DNA of 41,038 nucleotides. It comes from Candidatus Leptovillus gracilis (GTDB taxonomy: Bacteria > Chloroflexota > Anaerolineae > Promineifilales > Promineifilaceae). Location: assembly GCA_016716065.1 (NCBI GenBank), contig JADJXA010000018.1, positions 1 to 41,038 of the forward strand, given 5' to 3'. Below, piece by piece: positions 14,920 through 22,500 of this stretch. The notes below the pieces were generated by a model. It searched no databases and had not been told where the DNA came from. It saw nothing but the letters and a program-made list of their open reading frames with translations. Position 1 is the first letter of the stretch, and each line of letters opens with the position of its first letter. The position numbers and the translations under genes were made by a program.

Positions 14920-16035
14920 ATGAGCATCTTGCATGAACTTGCTCCCGAAGATTTGGTCCGCGCACGGCCGTTATTCACTCCGCTGGCCCATCATCTCGCC
15001 ATCGAATCTATCCTGGCCGGGTTGACGCCGGGGCGGGTGTTTGTGGATGATGCGCGACGTCCCAAAACGGCCGTTGCCTGGTTCAAGCGCCGCCTCTTCC
15101 TCACCGGCGACCGCAGCCGCGCCGCAGTCAACCGCGCTTTGGCCGACCTGCTGACCGACGTTTATTACCCGGCCATGCTCGCCAGTGGGTTGGGCAATGG
15201 CGCCTTTACCCTCGTTTTTACGCCGGGCTGGGAGCGGGTGATGGATGTTGTGCTGGCGGGCAAAGAGCCGTTAACCGGCCGACGGTTGTGCTTCCGTTTG
15301 GACCCAGCCCGCCATGCCTGGGAACCGGCGCTGCCGCCCGGCTTTACCCTCCGCCCGGTAGACGCCGACTTGCTGGCCGACCCGACCGTCGTCAACCGGG
15401 AATATGTGGCTGAGGAGATGGTTTCGGAACGGCCGTCCGCCGCCGATTTCCTGGCGCAAAGTTTTGGGGTGTGCGTGCTGGATGGCCCGCGCATCGTCGG
15501 CTGGTGTATGTCGGAGTACAACACTGGCGGGCGCTGCGAATTGGGCATTGAAACAGCCGACGCCTACCAGCGGCGCGGCCTGGCCCGCGCCACGGCCACG
15601 GCCGTTATCCGTGAAGCGGTCAGGCGGGGGTATACGGAAATTGGCTGGATTTGCGACGCCGACAACCAACCCTCCATAGCTGCCGCCCAAAAACTTGGCT
15701 TTCAACTGTGGCACGAAGACCCGACCTATTACGCCTTTTTTGACCCGGTGATCAACTATGGCGTGCATGGCAACGGCCGTTTCCGCCAGGGGCAGTATCA
15801 CCAAGCCGTCGTCTGGTACGAAAAAGCGCTCAGTCTGGGAGATGGTCCGGTCTGGTTGTTTTGGAACGCGGCCTGCGCCTATGCCCATGTGGGCAACCAG
15901 ACGCAAGTTTTCGCCAATCTGAACCGCGCCGTTGCCGCCGGTTTTGCTGACCGGGCCGCATTGGAACAGTCCGAACATTTCCGCCCGCTGCACGACAGAC
16001 CGCAGTGGACGGCGCTGCTGGCGCGGCTGACCTGA
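14920..16035 (+). CDS. GNAT N-acetyltransferase with C-terminal TPR-like extension
   Basis: A 371-residue protein. The acetyl-CoA-binding GNAT core is in residues about 150-265. Its motif A is RRGLARATATAVIREAVRRG, followed by DNQPSIAAAQKLGF, the motif B helix. Residues 1-140 form an N-terminal domain that I do not recognise but which is common in GNAT proteins of the FR47/Eis type. From residue 285 on, YGVHGNGRFRQGQYHQAVVW and the next helices look like one or two TPR repeats, ending with HFRPLHDRPQWTALL. A TPR tail could dock a partner. Substrate unknown. AAGGAAG precedes the ATG by 2 nt. The gene follows the lipoprotein by 45 bp on the same strand. Confidence 0.82.
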   Translation: MSILHELAPEDLVRARPLFTPLAHHLAIESILAGLTPGRVFVDDARRPKTAVAWFKRRLFLTGDRSRAAVNRALADLLTDVYYPAMLASGLGNGAFTLVFTPGWERVMDVVLAGKEPLTGRRLCFRLDPARHAWEPALPPGFTLRPVDADLLADPTVVNREYVAEEMVSERPSAADFLAQSFGVCVLDGPRIVGWCMSEYNTGGRCELGIETADAYQRRGLARATATAVIREAVRRGYTEIGWICDADNQPSIAAAQKLGFQLWHEDPTYYAFFDPVINYGVHGNGRFRQGQYHQAVVWYEKALSLGDGPVWLFWNAACAYAHVGNQTQVFANLNRAVAAGFADRAALEQSEHFRPLHDRPQWTALLARLT

Positions 16036-16062
16036 ACACTATCCCTCTTCAGCGAGGCGCTA

Positions 16063-16848
16063 ATGACCGATGATGAATTGTTGGCATTGTATGACCAGGA
16101 GCAGCGCCGCAACCTGCACTTTCCAGGGATGCGACGTGAATTGGACCACGAAGCGGGCGGTGAAGTGGTGCGCTGTGTGGATGAAACGGCCGCTGCTCAG
16201 GCGAATTTTGTCCTCTACAGCCGCCTGACGGCGGAAAACGCCGACCAGGCCATCCAGGCGCAAATCGCCTACTTTGCGGCGCTCGGCCGCTCTTTTGAAT
16301 GGAAACTGTATGACCACGACACGCCGCCCGATCTGCGCCAGCGGTTGGCGGCGCATGGCTTTGCCATCGGCGAGGCCGAGGCTATTATGGCGTTGGATTT
16401 GCAGGCAGCGCCACCGGCCTTGCTCCAACCAGTCAGGGCCGACGTGCGCCGCCTGACCAAGCCCGATGATGCCCACCTGATTGTGCCCATCGAAGAAGCT
16501 GTTTGGGGCGGTGACCGCAGCGCGTGGGGTGCGCGCCTGGCCGAAGAAATGCGCCTGACGCCTGATTTGCTCTCGGTTTACCTGGTTTATGTGGGCGGCG
16601 TGGCCGCCTGTGCCGCCTGGATCAACTTTACGCCCCAGAGCCAGTTTGCCAGCCTGTGGGGCGGTTCAACGCGACCAGAATTTCGCAAGATGGGGTTGTA
16701 TACGGCCGTTCTCGCCGCACGAGTCCAGGAAGCCATCCGGCGTGGCTACCGTTTTCTCACCATAGACGCCAGCCCCATGAGCCGTCCTATCGTCGCTCGC
16801 CACGGCTTCCGCTTTCTGACCTATTCTTACCCCTGCGAATATGAATGA
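16063..16848 (+). CDS. GNAT family N-acetyltransferase
   Basis: A 261-residue protein with a GNAT fold in its second half. VYLVYVGGVAACAAWINFTP gives the central strands. GSTRPEFRKMGLYTAVLAAR gives the acetyl-CoA-binding loop and helix, which is atypical as the usual Q/RxxGxG/A is RKMGLY. The end, SRPIVARHGFRFL, matches motif B. The N-terminal 130 residues also look like a degenerate GNAT lobe, so the protein may be a tandem with one active half. It follows the first acetyltransferase by 27 bp and overlaps the next gene by 4 bp. Both acetyltransferases are likely expressed with rsgA. Substrate unknown. Confidence 0.78.
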   Translation: MTDDELLALYDQEQRRNLHFPGMRRELDHEAGGEVVRCVDETAAAQANFVLYSRLTAENADQAIQAQIAYFAALGRSFEWKLYDHDTPPDLRQRLAAHGFAIGEAEAIMALDLQAAPPALLQPVRADVRRLTKPDDAHLIVPIEEAVWGGDRSAWGARLAEEMRLTPDLLSVYLVYVGGVAACAAWINFTPQSQFASLWGGSTRPEFRKMGLYTAVLAARVQEAIRRGYRFLTIDASPMSRPIVARHGFRFLTYSYPCEYE

Positions 16849-17198
16849 TCATGGCCGTTAGCAAAAAGGGCTTACGCAAAGTCAACTACAAAGGGCGGCA
16901 GTACCTCTGGCACGTCAACGAGGCCGACGCCTGGATTCCCGAACAAGGTTTTGTGGAAACTGGCCCGATTCGTGTGCTGCACATCATCAGCAGCAACAAG
17001 CAGTTCATCGTCCACTACCGCCTGCCGCAGCCCGGCGAACTGACCGCCCGGCTGCGGGTGGAAGGCCCGCTGTTCCCGCGCCAACCCCACGCCAAAGAAG
17101 TGGAAGTGCCACGCTGGAAACACGACAGCAAACCCTACCCCACGGCCGATTTCGTCCGCCGCCTGATTGGCTGGTGCATGGGGGAGGAAGGAGATTGA
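16845..17198 (+). CDS. Hypothetical protein, 117 residues
   Basis: I do not recognise this protein. It is small and basic, beginning KKGLRKVNYKGRQYLWHV, with a central beta-rich part (PIRVLHIISSNKQFIVHY) and a C-terminal helix (FVRRLIGWCMGEEG). The order of strands and the repeated Tyr/Trp suggest a compact soluble domain. It has no signal or membrane segment. The start overlaps the acetyltransferase stop (ATGA) and a second ATG is two codons later. The overlap supports real translation as the last gene of the operon. The stop codon TGA lies inside the first unit of a GATTGAC repeat (17193-17213). Confidence 0.65.
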   Translation: MIMAVSKKGLRKVNYKGRQYLWHVNEADAWIPEQGFVETGPIRVLHIISSNKQFIVHYRLPQPGELTARLRVEGPLFPRQPHAKEVEVPRWKHDSKPYPTADFVRRLIGWCMGEEGD

Positions 17199-17213
17199 CG
17201 ATTGACGATTGAA
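17193..17213. repeat. Tandem heptamer GATTGAC x3
   Basis: GATTGAC, GATTGAC and GATTGAA in direct succession. The first unit contains the stop codon of the preceding gene. The same unit occurs at 11770-11783 and 35497-35531. Confidence 0.8.
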
Positions 17214-17251
17214 TGGACAGAGGACGCATTGGTTACACAAAAAGGCATGTT

Positions 17252-17289
17252 CCCCTTGTCCCCTTGTCTCCTTGTCCCCCTTGTCCCCC
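17252..17289. repeat. Tandem CCCCTTGT octamer x4
   Basis: Four units (two perfect CCCCTTGT, one CTCCTTGT and one CCCCCTTGT) followed by CCCCC lie between two convergent genes, ending 6 bp before the PIG-L stop. This short tandem repeat has an 8-nt rather than 7-nt period. Confidence 0.75.
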
Positions 17290-17295
17290 GTTCAG

Positions 17296-18144
17296 CTACT
17301 CTTTGGCAAATAAATCCGTCTCGCGCAGGCCAGGCGGGGCCGGGGGATACGCCCGAATGAAGGTGTCTTTGGCGAGGATCAACTTTTGCAGCCAGGGGGG
17401 GAACATGCGGCTGCGCGTTGTGCCGCCGCCCTGGCTGGAATGTTGGGCGCTGGCCGCCACCTTCACATCCCAATAGCGCCGGTAATCTATGTGGGCGTGC
17501 AGCTTCTCTGCCGGGAAACCCAGTTTGGTGAAATCTATGTCCTTATTACGGCCGGCGCGGGTGGGGTCCTGGCCGCGCAGCCGCATCATCAACGTAAAAA
17601 GTTTGATGGCGCGGTTGGGGAAGGCGGTGTAATACAACCGCTGCGCTTGGTACGGTTCAGGACCAATGTCCGGGTATTGCTGCGGATCAGCGGCGGCGTG
17701 GAAGGCCGCCAGGGTAATTTTCCAGCAGTGGATGTGGTCGGGGTGGAAGTAGCCACCCGTCTCGTCGTGGGTGACAACCACCTGCGGCCGAATTTCCCGA
17801 ATGAGCCGCACCACTTTGCCGACGGCCGCCAGTTCATCGCTGTTGATGAACGCTTCTGGATGGTGGTTGGCCGGGTCGTTGATGTAGCCGGAGTCGCGGT
17901 AGCCCAATTGATGCAGCGTCACGCCGAGGATGGCCACGGCCGCATCCAATTCTCTGGCGCGCACGGCCACCAGGTCTTGCAGGGTGTCTTCGTACCCCTC
18001 GGCTACGGAACCGGCCACGCCATCGGTGGCGATCACGACGTGGACAGCAACGCCTTCGGCGGTGTAGCGGGCGAAAGTACCGCCGGGGCCAAAGGATTCA
18101 TCATCGGGGTGGGCCAATACAGCCAGGAGTCGTTTGTTGGTCAT
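17296..18144 (-). CDS. PIG-L/LmbE family deacetylase
   Basis: A 282-residue zinc-dependent N-acetylglucosaminyl-type deacetylase, family of LmbE, MshB and BshB. The zinc-binding AHPDDE motif is at residues 11-16 and the second metal-site segment is TGGYFHPDHIHCW. The chain from LLAVLAHPDDESFGPGGTFA to VVVTHDETG is the Rossmann-like family core. Enzymes of this group act on GlcNAc-inositol, GlcNAc-malate or other amide-linked sugars; the substrate here is unknown. The ATG at 18144 is chosen because the protein family begins a few residues before AHPDD; the open frame upstream merely reads through a hairpin. No ribosome binding site is seen. It follows the alpha/beta hydrolase on the same strand. 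Confidence 0.9.
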   Translation of the reverse strand: MTNKRLLAVLAHPDDESFGPGGTFARYTAEGVAVHVVIATDGVAGSVAEGYEDTLQDLVAVRARELDAAVAILGVTLHQLGYRDSGYINDPANHHPEAFINSDELAAVGKVVRLIREIRPQVVVTHDETGGYFHPDHIHCWKITLAAFHAAADPQQYPDIGPEPYQAQRLYYTAFPNRAIKLFTLMMRLRGQDPTRAGRNKDIDFTKLGFPAEKLHAHIDYRRYWDVKVAASAQHSSQGGGTTRSRMFPPWLQKLILAKDTFIRAYPPAPPGLRETDLFAKE

Positions 18145-18157
18145 AGGGTTGTTGGTA

Positions 18158-18188
18158 GGCCCGAAGGGTTCCAGAAACCCTTCGGGCC
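18158..18188. terminator. Perfect 13-bp hairpin between two minus-strand genes
   Basis: GGCCCGAAGGGTT (18158-18170) and AACCCTTCGGGCC (18176-18188) form a perfect stem with a 5-nt loop. It lies 12 bp after the stop of the hydrolase gene and 14 bp before the PIG-L start. There is no T-run, so it may be a weak terminator, an mRNA-stabilising hairpin, or an element that controls PIG-L expression. Confidence 0.5.
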
Positions 18189-18199
18189 TTCGGAGCAAG

Positions 18200-18964
18200 T
18201 TATCTCCGGTTGGCCCGGTGGAATTCTTGCATCATGGGGATGAGGGGGATGGCGGGAATGGTTTGGTAGGGATGGCGCACGCCGGGCAGCACCAAGAGAC
18301 GGCCGTTCGGCAGTATTCGGCTCAGGCGTTGGGCTTCGTTCAACGGGATCAGCTCGTCCCGGTCGCCGACGCTAACCAGGATCGGCGTCTGGATGCGCTT
18401 GACCATGCCTTCGGTCAGGCCGTTGTTTACCAGACTGGCGATGAGGTCGGCCGCCTGACGGACGAGAATACGCCACTGACGGCCGCCATGATCTTGCACA
18501 AGCTGGTCGGCGTAGGTGGGCACTTTGGCCGCCAGATCGTCGGGGTCTAGTTGGGCGCGCATTTTGGCCGCCGCTTCCTGGGTCCAATAAAACTTGGAAG
18601 CGTGCATAAGCAGGGTGTGGACGCGGCGCGGTTGGGTGAGCAGCAGTTGCAGCCCCAGGTAGCCACCTAAATTGTAACCGGCGACGTGAACGGCCGTTAT
18701 CTTCAGCGCATCCAACAGCCCCACTACGTCTTGCACCATGTGCTCTGTGTTGAGGGTGGGGGCGGCGTTACCAGAACGGCCGTGCCCGCGCAAATCCATC
18801 AACACCAGGCGAAAATCGGCCGACAAAGTGGGCACAAAATTCGACCACTGCCGACCGATGGCCCCCATCAGCCCTGGCAGTAAGAGCAGGGTTTCTTTTT
18901 GTGGGTCTGTGCCATGCACCTCGTAATTGATAACGGTTCCATCATTTGCTGTCCAGGTACTCAT
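18200..18964 (-). CDS. Alpha/beta hydrolase homologue with Asn in place of the nucleophile Ser
   Basis: A 254-residue alpha/beta-hydrolase fold protein. The oxyanion strand LLLLPGLMG, the DLRGHGRSG turn and the nucleophile elbow AGYNLGGYLGL are clear. At the elbow the usual G-x-S-x-G reads G-Y-N-L-G, so the nucleophile is Asn98 (codon AAT at 18673-18671). The acid (VGDRDELIP) and His (GVRHPYQ, about residue 232) are kept. A single change from AGT to AAT would explain it. The protein may be inactive, a binding protein, or carry a base-call error. The start has GAGGAG upstream and lies 1 bp after the acpS stop, so the two genes are tightly coupled. Confidence 0.88.
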   Translation of the reverse strand: MSTWTANDGTVINYEVHGTDPQKETLLLLPGLMGAIGRQWSNFVPTLSADFRLVLMDLRGHGRSGNAAPTLNTEHMVQDVVGLLDALKITAVHVAGYNLGGYLGLQLLLTQPRRVHTLLMHASKFYWTQEAAAKMRAQLDPDDLAAKVPTYADQLVQDHGGRQWRILVRQAADLIASLVNNGLTEGMVKRIQTPILVSVGDRDELIPLNEAQRLSRILPNGRLLVLPGVRHPYQTIPAIPLIPMMQEFHRANRR

Positions 18965-18965
18965 G

Positions 18966-19349
18966 TTACTCCTCTTGTCGCCGCTGACGACCGACGGCTA
19001 CGGCCAACGCCACCGCCAGTTTGTCGGTGTGTGAAATGCTAATAGACCATTCGTCCAGACCCAACTGTTCGGCCAACTGCCGCGCCTGACGATGTAGTAC
19101 CAGGGTAGGACGGCCGTTTTGCGCCCCCACCACCTCAATATCCTTCCAGCCCACATCACCGATGCCCGTGCCCAATGCTTTGGCTACGGCCTCTTTCACC
19201 GCAAAACGGCCGGCCAGACTGGCGGACTGGCCGGCGCAGTACACCTGTTCCTGCGGCGTGAACACACGGTCCAGGAAACGCTGCCCATGCCGGGCGACGC
19301 TGCGTTCGAGCCGTGCAATTTCGATCATATCCACACCGCTGGTTAGCAT
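18966..19349 (-). CDS. acpS: Holo-[acyl-carrier-protein] synthase
   Basis: A 127-residue 4'-phosphopantetheinyl transferase that activates acyl carrier protein in fatty-acid synthesis. The magnesium-binding Asp is in GVDMIEIARLER and the second Mg ligand and catalytic region is in AGRFAVKEAVAKALGTG. The closing WSISISHTDKLAVALAVA is the family signature. Length is typical. The gene lies 1 bp upstream of the alpha/beta hydrolase gene on the same strand. There is no fatty-acid gene nearby in this window. Confidence 0.95.
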   Translation of the reverse strand: MLTSGVDMIEIARLERSVARHGQRFLDRVFTPQEQVYCAGQSASLAGRFAVKEAVAKALGTGIGDVGWKDIEVVGAQNGRPTLVLHRQARQLAEQLGLDEWSISISHTDKLAVALAVAVGRQRRQEE

Positions 19350-19382
19350 ATTAACTCATTTTAGGGCCTTAACAGCCGTAAA

Positions 19383-19440
19383 CCGTAATCCGTTGGCATT
19401 TGCCAGACTGCCCTACACCGAACACCGAACAGGATTACGG
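19383..19440. repeat. Inverted repeat CCGTAATCC/GGATTACGG with ACACCGA heptamers
   Basis: CCGTAATCC (19383-19391) and GGATTACGG (19432-19440) are 9-bp perfect arms separated by 40 bp. Two ACACCGA heptamers (19415-19428) lie in between. The right arm overlaps the end of the M16 gene. Confidence 0.45.
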
Positions 19441-20718
19441 AACACGAACATCAATCGGTCCGGCCACGGCTACCGCCAGTTGGTCGGTACTCAGGTATTT
19501 TTGCGCGGCGGCCATTACCCGCTCCGGCGTGATGGCCCGGATCAGGGCTGGGAAGCGCTGCAAATAATCTAGCCCTAATCCGTGCAGTTCCAGGTCGCCG
19601 ATGACCCCGGCCAGCCCGCTGTTGGTCTCCAGACTTACCGGCACGGAACCGATGCGGAAGGCCTGGCTGTCTGCCAGTTCTTCCGCCGGGACCAGTTCAG
19701 TCTGGATGCGGCCGATTTCGGTGCGGATGGCGGCGATGGCCTGCTCTACGTTTTGCGGCGCGGCTCCGGCGCCGGCCGACCAGGGGACTGGCCCCAGGCT
19801 GCCTTGCAGACGGCTGTAAGCGTAGTAGGCCAGCCCTTGCTCCTCGCGTACGCTCTGGCCGATGCGCCCCATCATGCCAAAAACGCCGAGGATGGTGTTC
19901 ATCAGGCTGGCGTCCAGGTAATCGGGCGCGGCGCGCAGAGGGCCGGGCAGCCCCAACAGCAGGTCTGATTGGACTTTGTCGGGCATGGGTACGTGGGCGC
20001 GGATGAGGCCAGACGGCCGTGCCGCCGGGGCCACAGCCGGGAGTTGTTTTTGTTGTGGATTGTGCCAGTCGCCGAAAACGGCCGCTGCCTTCTCAATCGC
20101 CTTCTGCGCCTCAATCGCCCCGACGATGACCAGAATCGCGCCCTGCGGCCCGTAGTAGTCGTGGTGAAATTGGGCAATTTCTTCGCGAGTGATGGTCTGA
20201 ATGGTTTCCTGGTAGCCGGTGACGGAACGGCCGTAAGGGTGGTCAGGGTACAGCAGTTCGTGAAAAGCCAGGCGGGCCATGCGTCCGGTGTCGTTGGCGC
20301 GCATCACCAGGTTAGTCAAAATCTGGCCGCGTATTTGTTCCACCTGCTGCGCCGGAAATATCGGCTGGCGCAGCGATTCGGCCAGCAGCGCCAGGGCCAG
20401 GTCCACATCTTCCACCAGACTGCTGGCCCCCAAATCAGCCTGATGTTTGTCGCAGCTAAAGCCGATGTCGGCGCCCACCGCTTCCAGCGCTTCGTAAATG
20501 TCGGCGAAACTGCGCTGCGCTGTGCCCCGGTCTAGCAGGGCGGCCGTAAAAGCGGCCAGCCCGGCCTTGTCGGCGCTCTCCGCCAGCGCACCGGCGCGCA
20601 CCGACCCTTCAATGACAATGGATTGGCTGGCAAAGTTTTCATAAGCCAGGATGGTGAGGCCATTGGGCAAGACGCGGCGGTGAATTGTTTCTGGTCCAGG
20701 GTAATGGACGTTGTTCAT
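19435..20718 (-). CDS. M16 family peptidase homologue lacking the HxxEH zinc motif
   Basis: A 427-residue M16 (pitrilysin/processing-peptidase) family protein with two similar halves. The N-terminal half reads RVLPNGLTILAYEN and VEDVDLALALLAESLRQPIF; the other half is about 180-427. The inverted zinc motif HxxEH is missing: GLAAFTAALLDRGT has Ala56, Ala59 and Ala60 at the metal and catalytic positions. It should therefore be the non-catalytic partner of a two-subunit enzyme, as in M16B pairs. No active partner is visible in the window. The ATG at 20718 is supported by AAAGGAAC upstream; the frame extends 13 codons earlier without support. No signal peptide. Confidence 0.85.
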   Translation of the reverse strand: MNNVHYPGPETIHRRVLPNGLTILAYENFASQSIVIEGSVRAGALAESADKAGLAAFTAALLDRGTAQRSFADIYEALEAVGADIGFSCDKHQADLGASSLVEDVDLALALLAESLRQPIFPAQQVEQIRGQILTNLVMRANDTGRMARLAFHELLYPDHPYGRSVTGYQETIQTITREEIAQFHHDYYGPQGAILVIVGAIEAQKAIEKAAAVFGDWHNPQQKQLPAVAPAARPSGLIRAHVPMPDKVQSDLLLGLPGPLRAAPDYLDASLMNTILGVFGMMGRIGQSVREEQGLAYYAYSRLQGSLGPVPWSAGAGAAPQNVEQAIAAIRTEIGRIQTELVPAEELADSQAFRIGSVPVSLETNSGLAGVIGDLELHGLGLDYLQRFPALIRAITPERVMAAAQKYLSTDQLAVAVAGPIDVRVP

Positions 20719-20784
20719 GGTTGTTCCTTTTAGGACGAGTGGCGCGTATGATACCACCGGGCTGAGTGTCAGCCAACCGTTAGA

Positions 20785-21438
20785 TTAAATGATCTCCGCT
20801 GGTTTGGGGATGTGGGCCGGCCAGAGGCCTTCTTGTTGCAGACGGCCAATTTCTTGCTCAATTCGATACTTGAAGCGCTGGACTACCTGATCGTCGTGGG
20901 CCGGGTAGAGTTTGAATTTCTGCCGGATTTCGGCCAGACAGGAAACGTACAGCAGCAGCGGGTCCAGGCGCAGCAGGATCGCGTCAAATTCGCCAGAGAC
21001 GTGCAGATTCCGCGCCGCGCGGCGCTGCGCCAGCAAAATTTCTACTTCATTGGTGAACAGGGTGGTCACGGAATGGCTGGTCACCAGGTCCAGAAACGGC
21101 GCGGCCGAGGCAAACGTGCAGAGGGTCTGTTCCTCGCTGGTGACAATGGTTAGCTGCCCGCCAAAGGTGAAGACCTCGACACATTTTTTGAACCGGTCGG
21201 ACAGCAAGATACGGCCGGCGCAAACAGCATAATGGTCTGCCAGCCGCCAGGGGTGGTGAATTTCCAGACGCTGCGTCCCCCGCGCCGCGCCGGCCGTGAC
21301 GTGTAGATAGTCTGGGTCAAAATGCTGTTGGGTTGGTTTGGTCGTCAGAATGGCGTCGAAGCCGGCGCTGCCAAAATGGCTGGGGCCAGGATGAAAAATG
21401 TAGCCTAAAGGTACGTTTGTTCGCGTGTTCGTAGTCAT
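20785..21438 (-). CDS. Hypothetical protein, 217 residues
   Basis: I do not recognise a family. The ATG at 21438 has GGGAG 8 nt upstream and is preferred over the open frame to 21516, which has no binding site. The first 130 residues look beta-rich (PLGYIFHPGPSHFGSAGF..., LTIVTSEEQTLCTF). The rest looks helical, including FDAILLRLDPLLLYVSCLAE and a C-terminal helix rich in Gln and Glu. It has no signal peptide or clear membrane segment. The gene is divergent from the SDR gene; their starts are 83 bp apart and may share a control region. It is upstream of the M16 homologue on the same strand, 66 bp away. Confidence 0.75.
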   Translation of the reverse strand: MTTNTRTNVPLGYIFHPGPSHFGSAGFDAILTTKPTQQHFDPDYLHVTAGAARGTQRLEIHHPWRLADHYAVCAGRILLSDRFKKCVEVFTFGGQLTIVTSEEQTLCTFASAAPFLDLVTSHSVTTLFTNEVEILLAQRRAARNLHVSGEFDAILLRLDPLLLYVSCLAEIRQKFKLYPAHDDQVVQRFKYRIEQEIGRLQQEGLWPAHIPKPAEII

Positions 21439-21521
21439 GACACTGCTCCCATACCTGCTTATGATACACGATTTGCTGATTCTGGAGCATAATTGGGTTG
21501 TTACTAAAAGGAGCAATGGAT

Positions 21522-22364
21522 ATGCGCGATAAAATTTGTATGGTCACCGGGGCCAATGCCGGCATTGGCCGGGTGGTGGCTTTGGCGTTGGCCCGGCAGG
21601 GGGCGCAGGTGGTGATGGTGTGCCGCAGCCGGGAGCGGGGCGAAGCAGCCCAGGCAGAAATCCGGCAGGCCAGCGGCAGCGACGCGGTGGATTTGATTCT
21701 GGCTGATTTGTCGGTGCAGGCGGATGTGCGCCGGGCGGCGGCGGAGTTTCAGGGACGGTACGGCCGTTTGCACATTCTGGTCAACAACGCCGGAGCCTTT
21801 TTTAACCAGCGGCTGGAAAGCGCCGATGGCCTGGAAATGACGTTTGCCCTCAACCATCTCGGTTATTTTCTGTTGACCAATCTGCTGTTGGAACAGATAC
21901 GCGCCGCTGCCCCGGCGCGCATCATCGTCGTTTCCTCCGACGCCTACAAAGGAGCGCAGCTAGATTTTGCCGACCTGCAAGCAGAGCGGCGGTATCGCGG
22001 CTTTCAGGTTTACGCCAACTCCAAATTAGCCAACATCCTGTTTACGCAGGAGTTAGCGAATCGGCTGCAAGGCACGGGCGTCACCGTTAATGCCCTGCAT
22101 CCCGGCTTTGTGGCCTCTAATTTTGGTCTGAACAATGGCGGCGCGCTGCGCTTTGGCATGAAGCTGACGCAGCGTCTGTTCGCCATCAGCGAAGAGGCGG
22201 GGGCGGAGACGCCGCTCTATCTGGCGACGTCGGCGGAGGTAGCCGGGATAACCGGCAAATACTTTGTCAAGAAGAAGGCGGTTTCGTTGACGGGGCGGGC
22301 GCAGGATATGGCCGTTGCCCGGCAGCTCTGGCAGGTGAGTGAGCGGTTGGTGGGACTGGGGTAA
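21522..22364 (+). CDS. Short-chain dehydrogenase/reductase
   Basis: An NAD(P)-dependent oxidoreductase of the classical SDR superfamily, 280 residues, cytoplasmic. The cofactor motif TGANAGIG is at 9-16 (G-x-x-x-G-x-G), NNAG is near residue 85, and the catalytic YxxxK is YANSK with the Ser in VVSSDAYKG. The sequence after the active site (GVTVNALHPGFVASNFG) is like retinol-dehydrogenase-type SDRs. The substrate cannot be told. The ATG at 21522 has AAGGAG at 8 nt; the ATG at 21516 is only 2 nt from it. Confidence 0.9.
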   Translation: MRDKICMVTGANAGIGRVVALALARQGAQVVMVCRSRERGEAAQAEIRQASGSDAVDLILADLSVQADVRRAAAEFQGRYGRLHILVNNAGAFFNQRLESADGLEMTFALNHLGYFLLTNLLLEQIRAAAPARIIVVSSDAYKGAQLDFADLQAERRYRGFQVYANSKLANILFTQELANRLQGTGVTVNALHPGFVASNFGLNNGGALRFGMKLTQRLFAISEEAGAETPLYLATSAEVAGITGKYFVKKKAVSLTGRAQDMAVARQLWQVSERLVGLG

Positions 22365-22500
22365 CGGCCGTTCCTTTGGCCCCGGATTCTGTTTTGTCGC
22401 AAATCTACCAGGCTGCCATAACTGCGGCGGTCTGGCGGCTCACTCTGGCTATCGTTCCCCGCTTCTTGTACAATAAGATCAACACACCCAGGAGAAATAG

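Noticed and set aside
17193..17289. CRISPR array from the repeated units
   Set aside because: Units are 7-8 nt with no spacers; there are no cas genes.
18158..18188. Attachment site or phage element from the perfect hairpin
   Set aside because: No integrase or tRNA is near; an intergenic hairpin is enough.
17386..18243. Plus-strand open frame of 285 codons opposite the PIG-L gene
   Set aside because: Antisense shadow; the PIG-L protein has AHPDDE and HPDH motifs.
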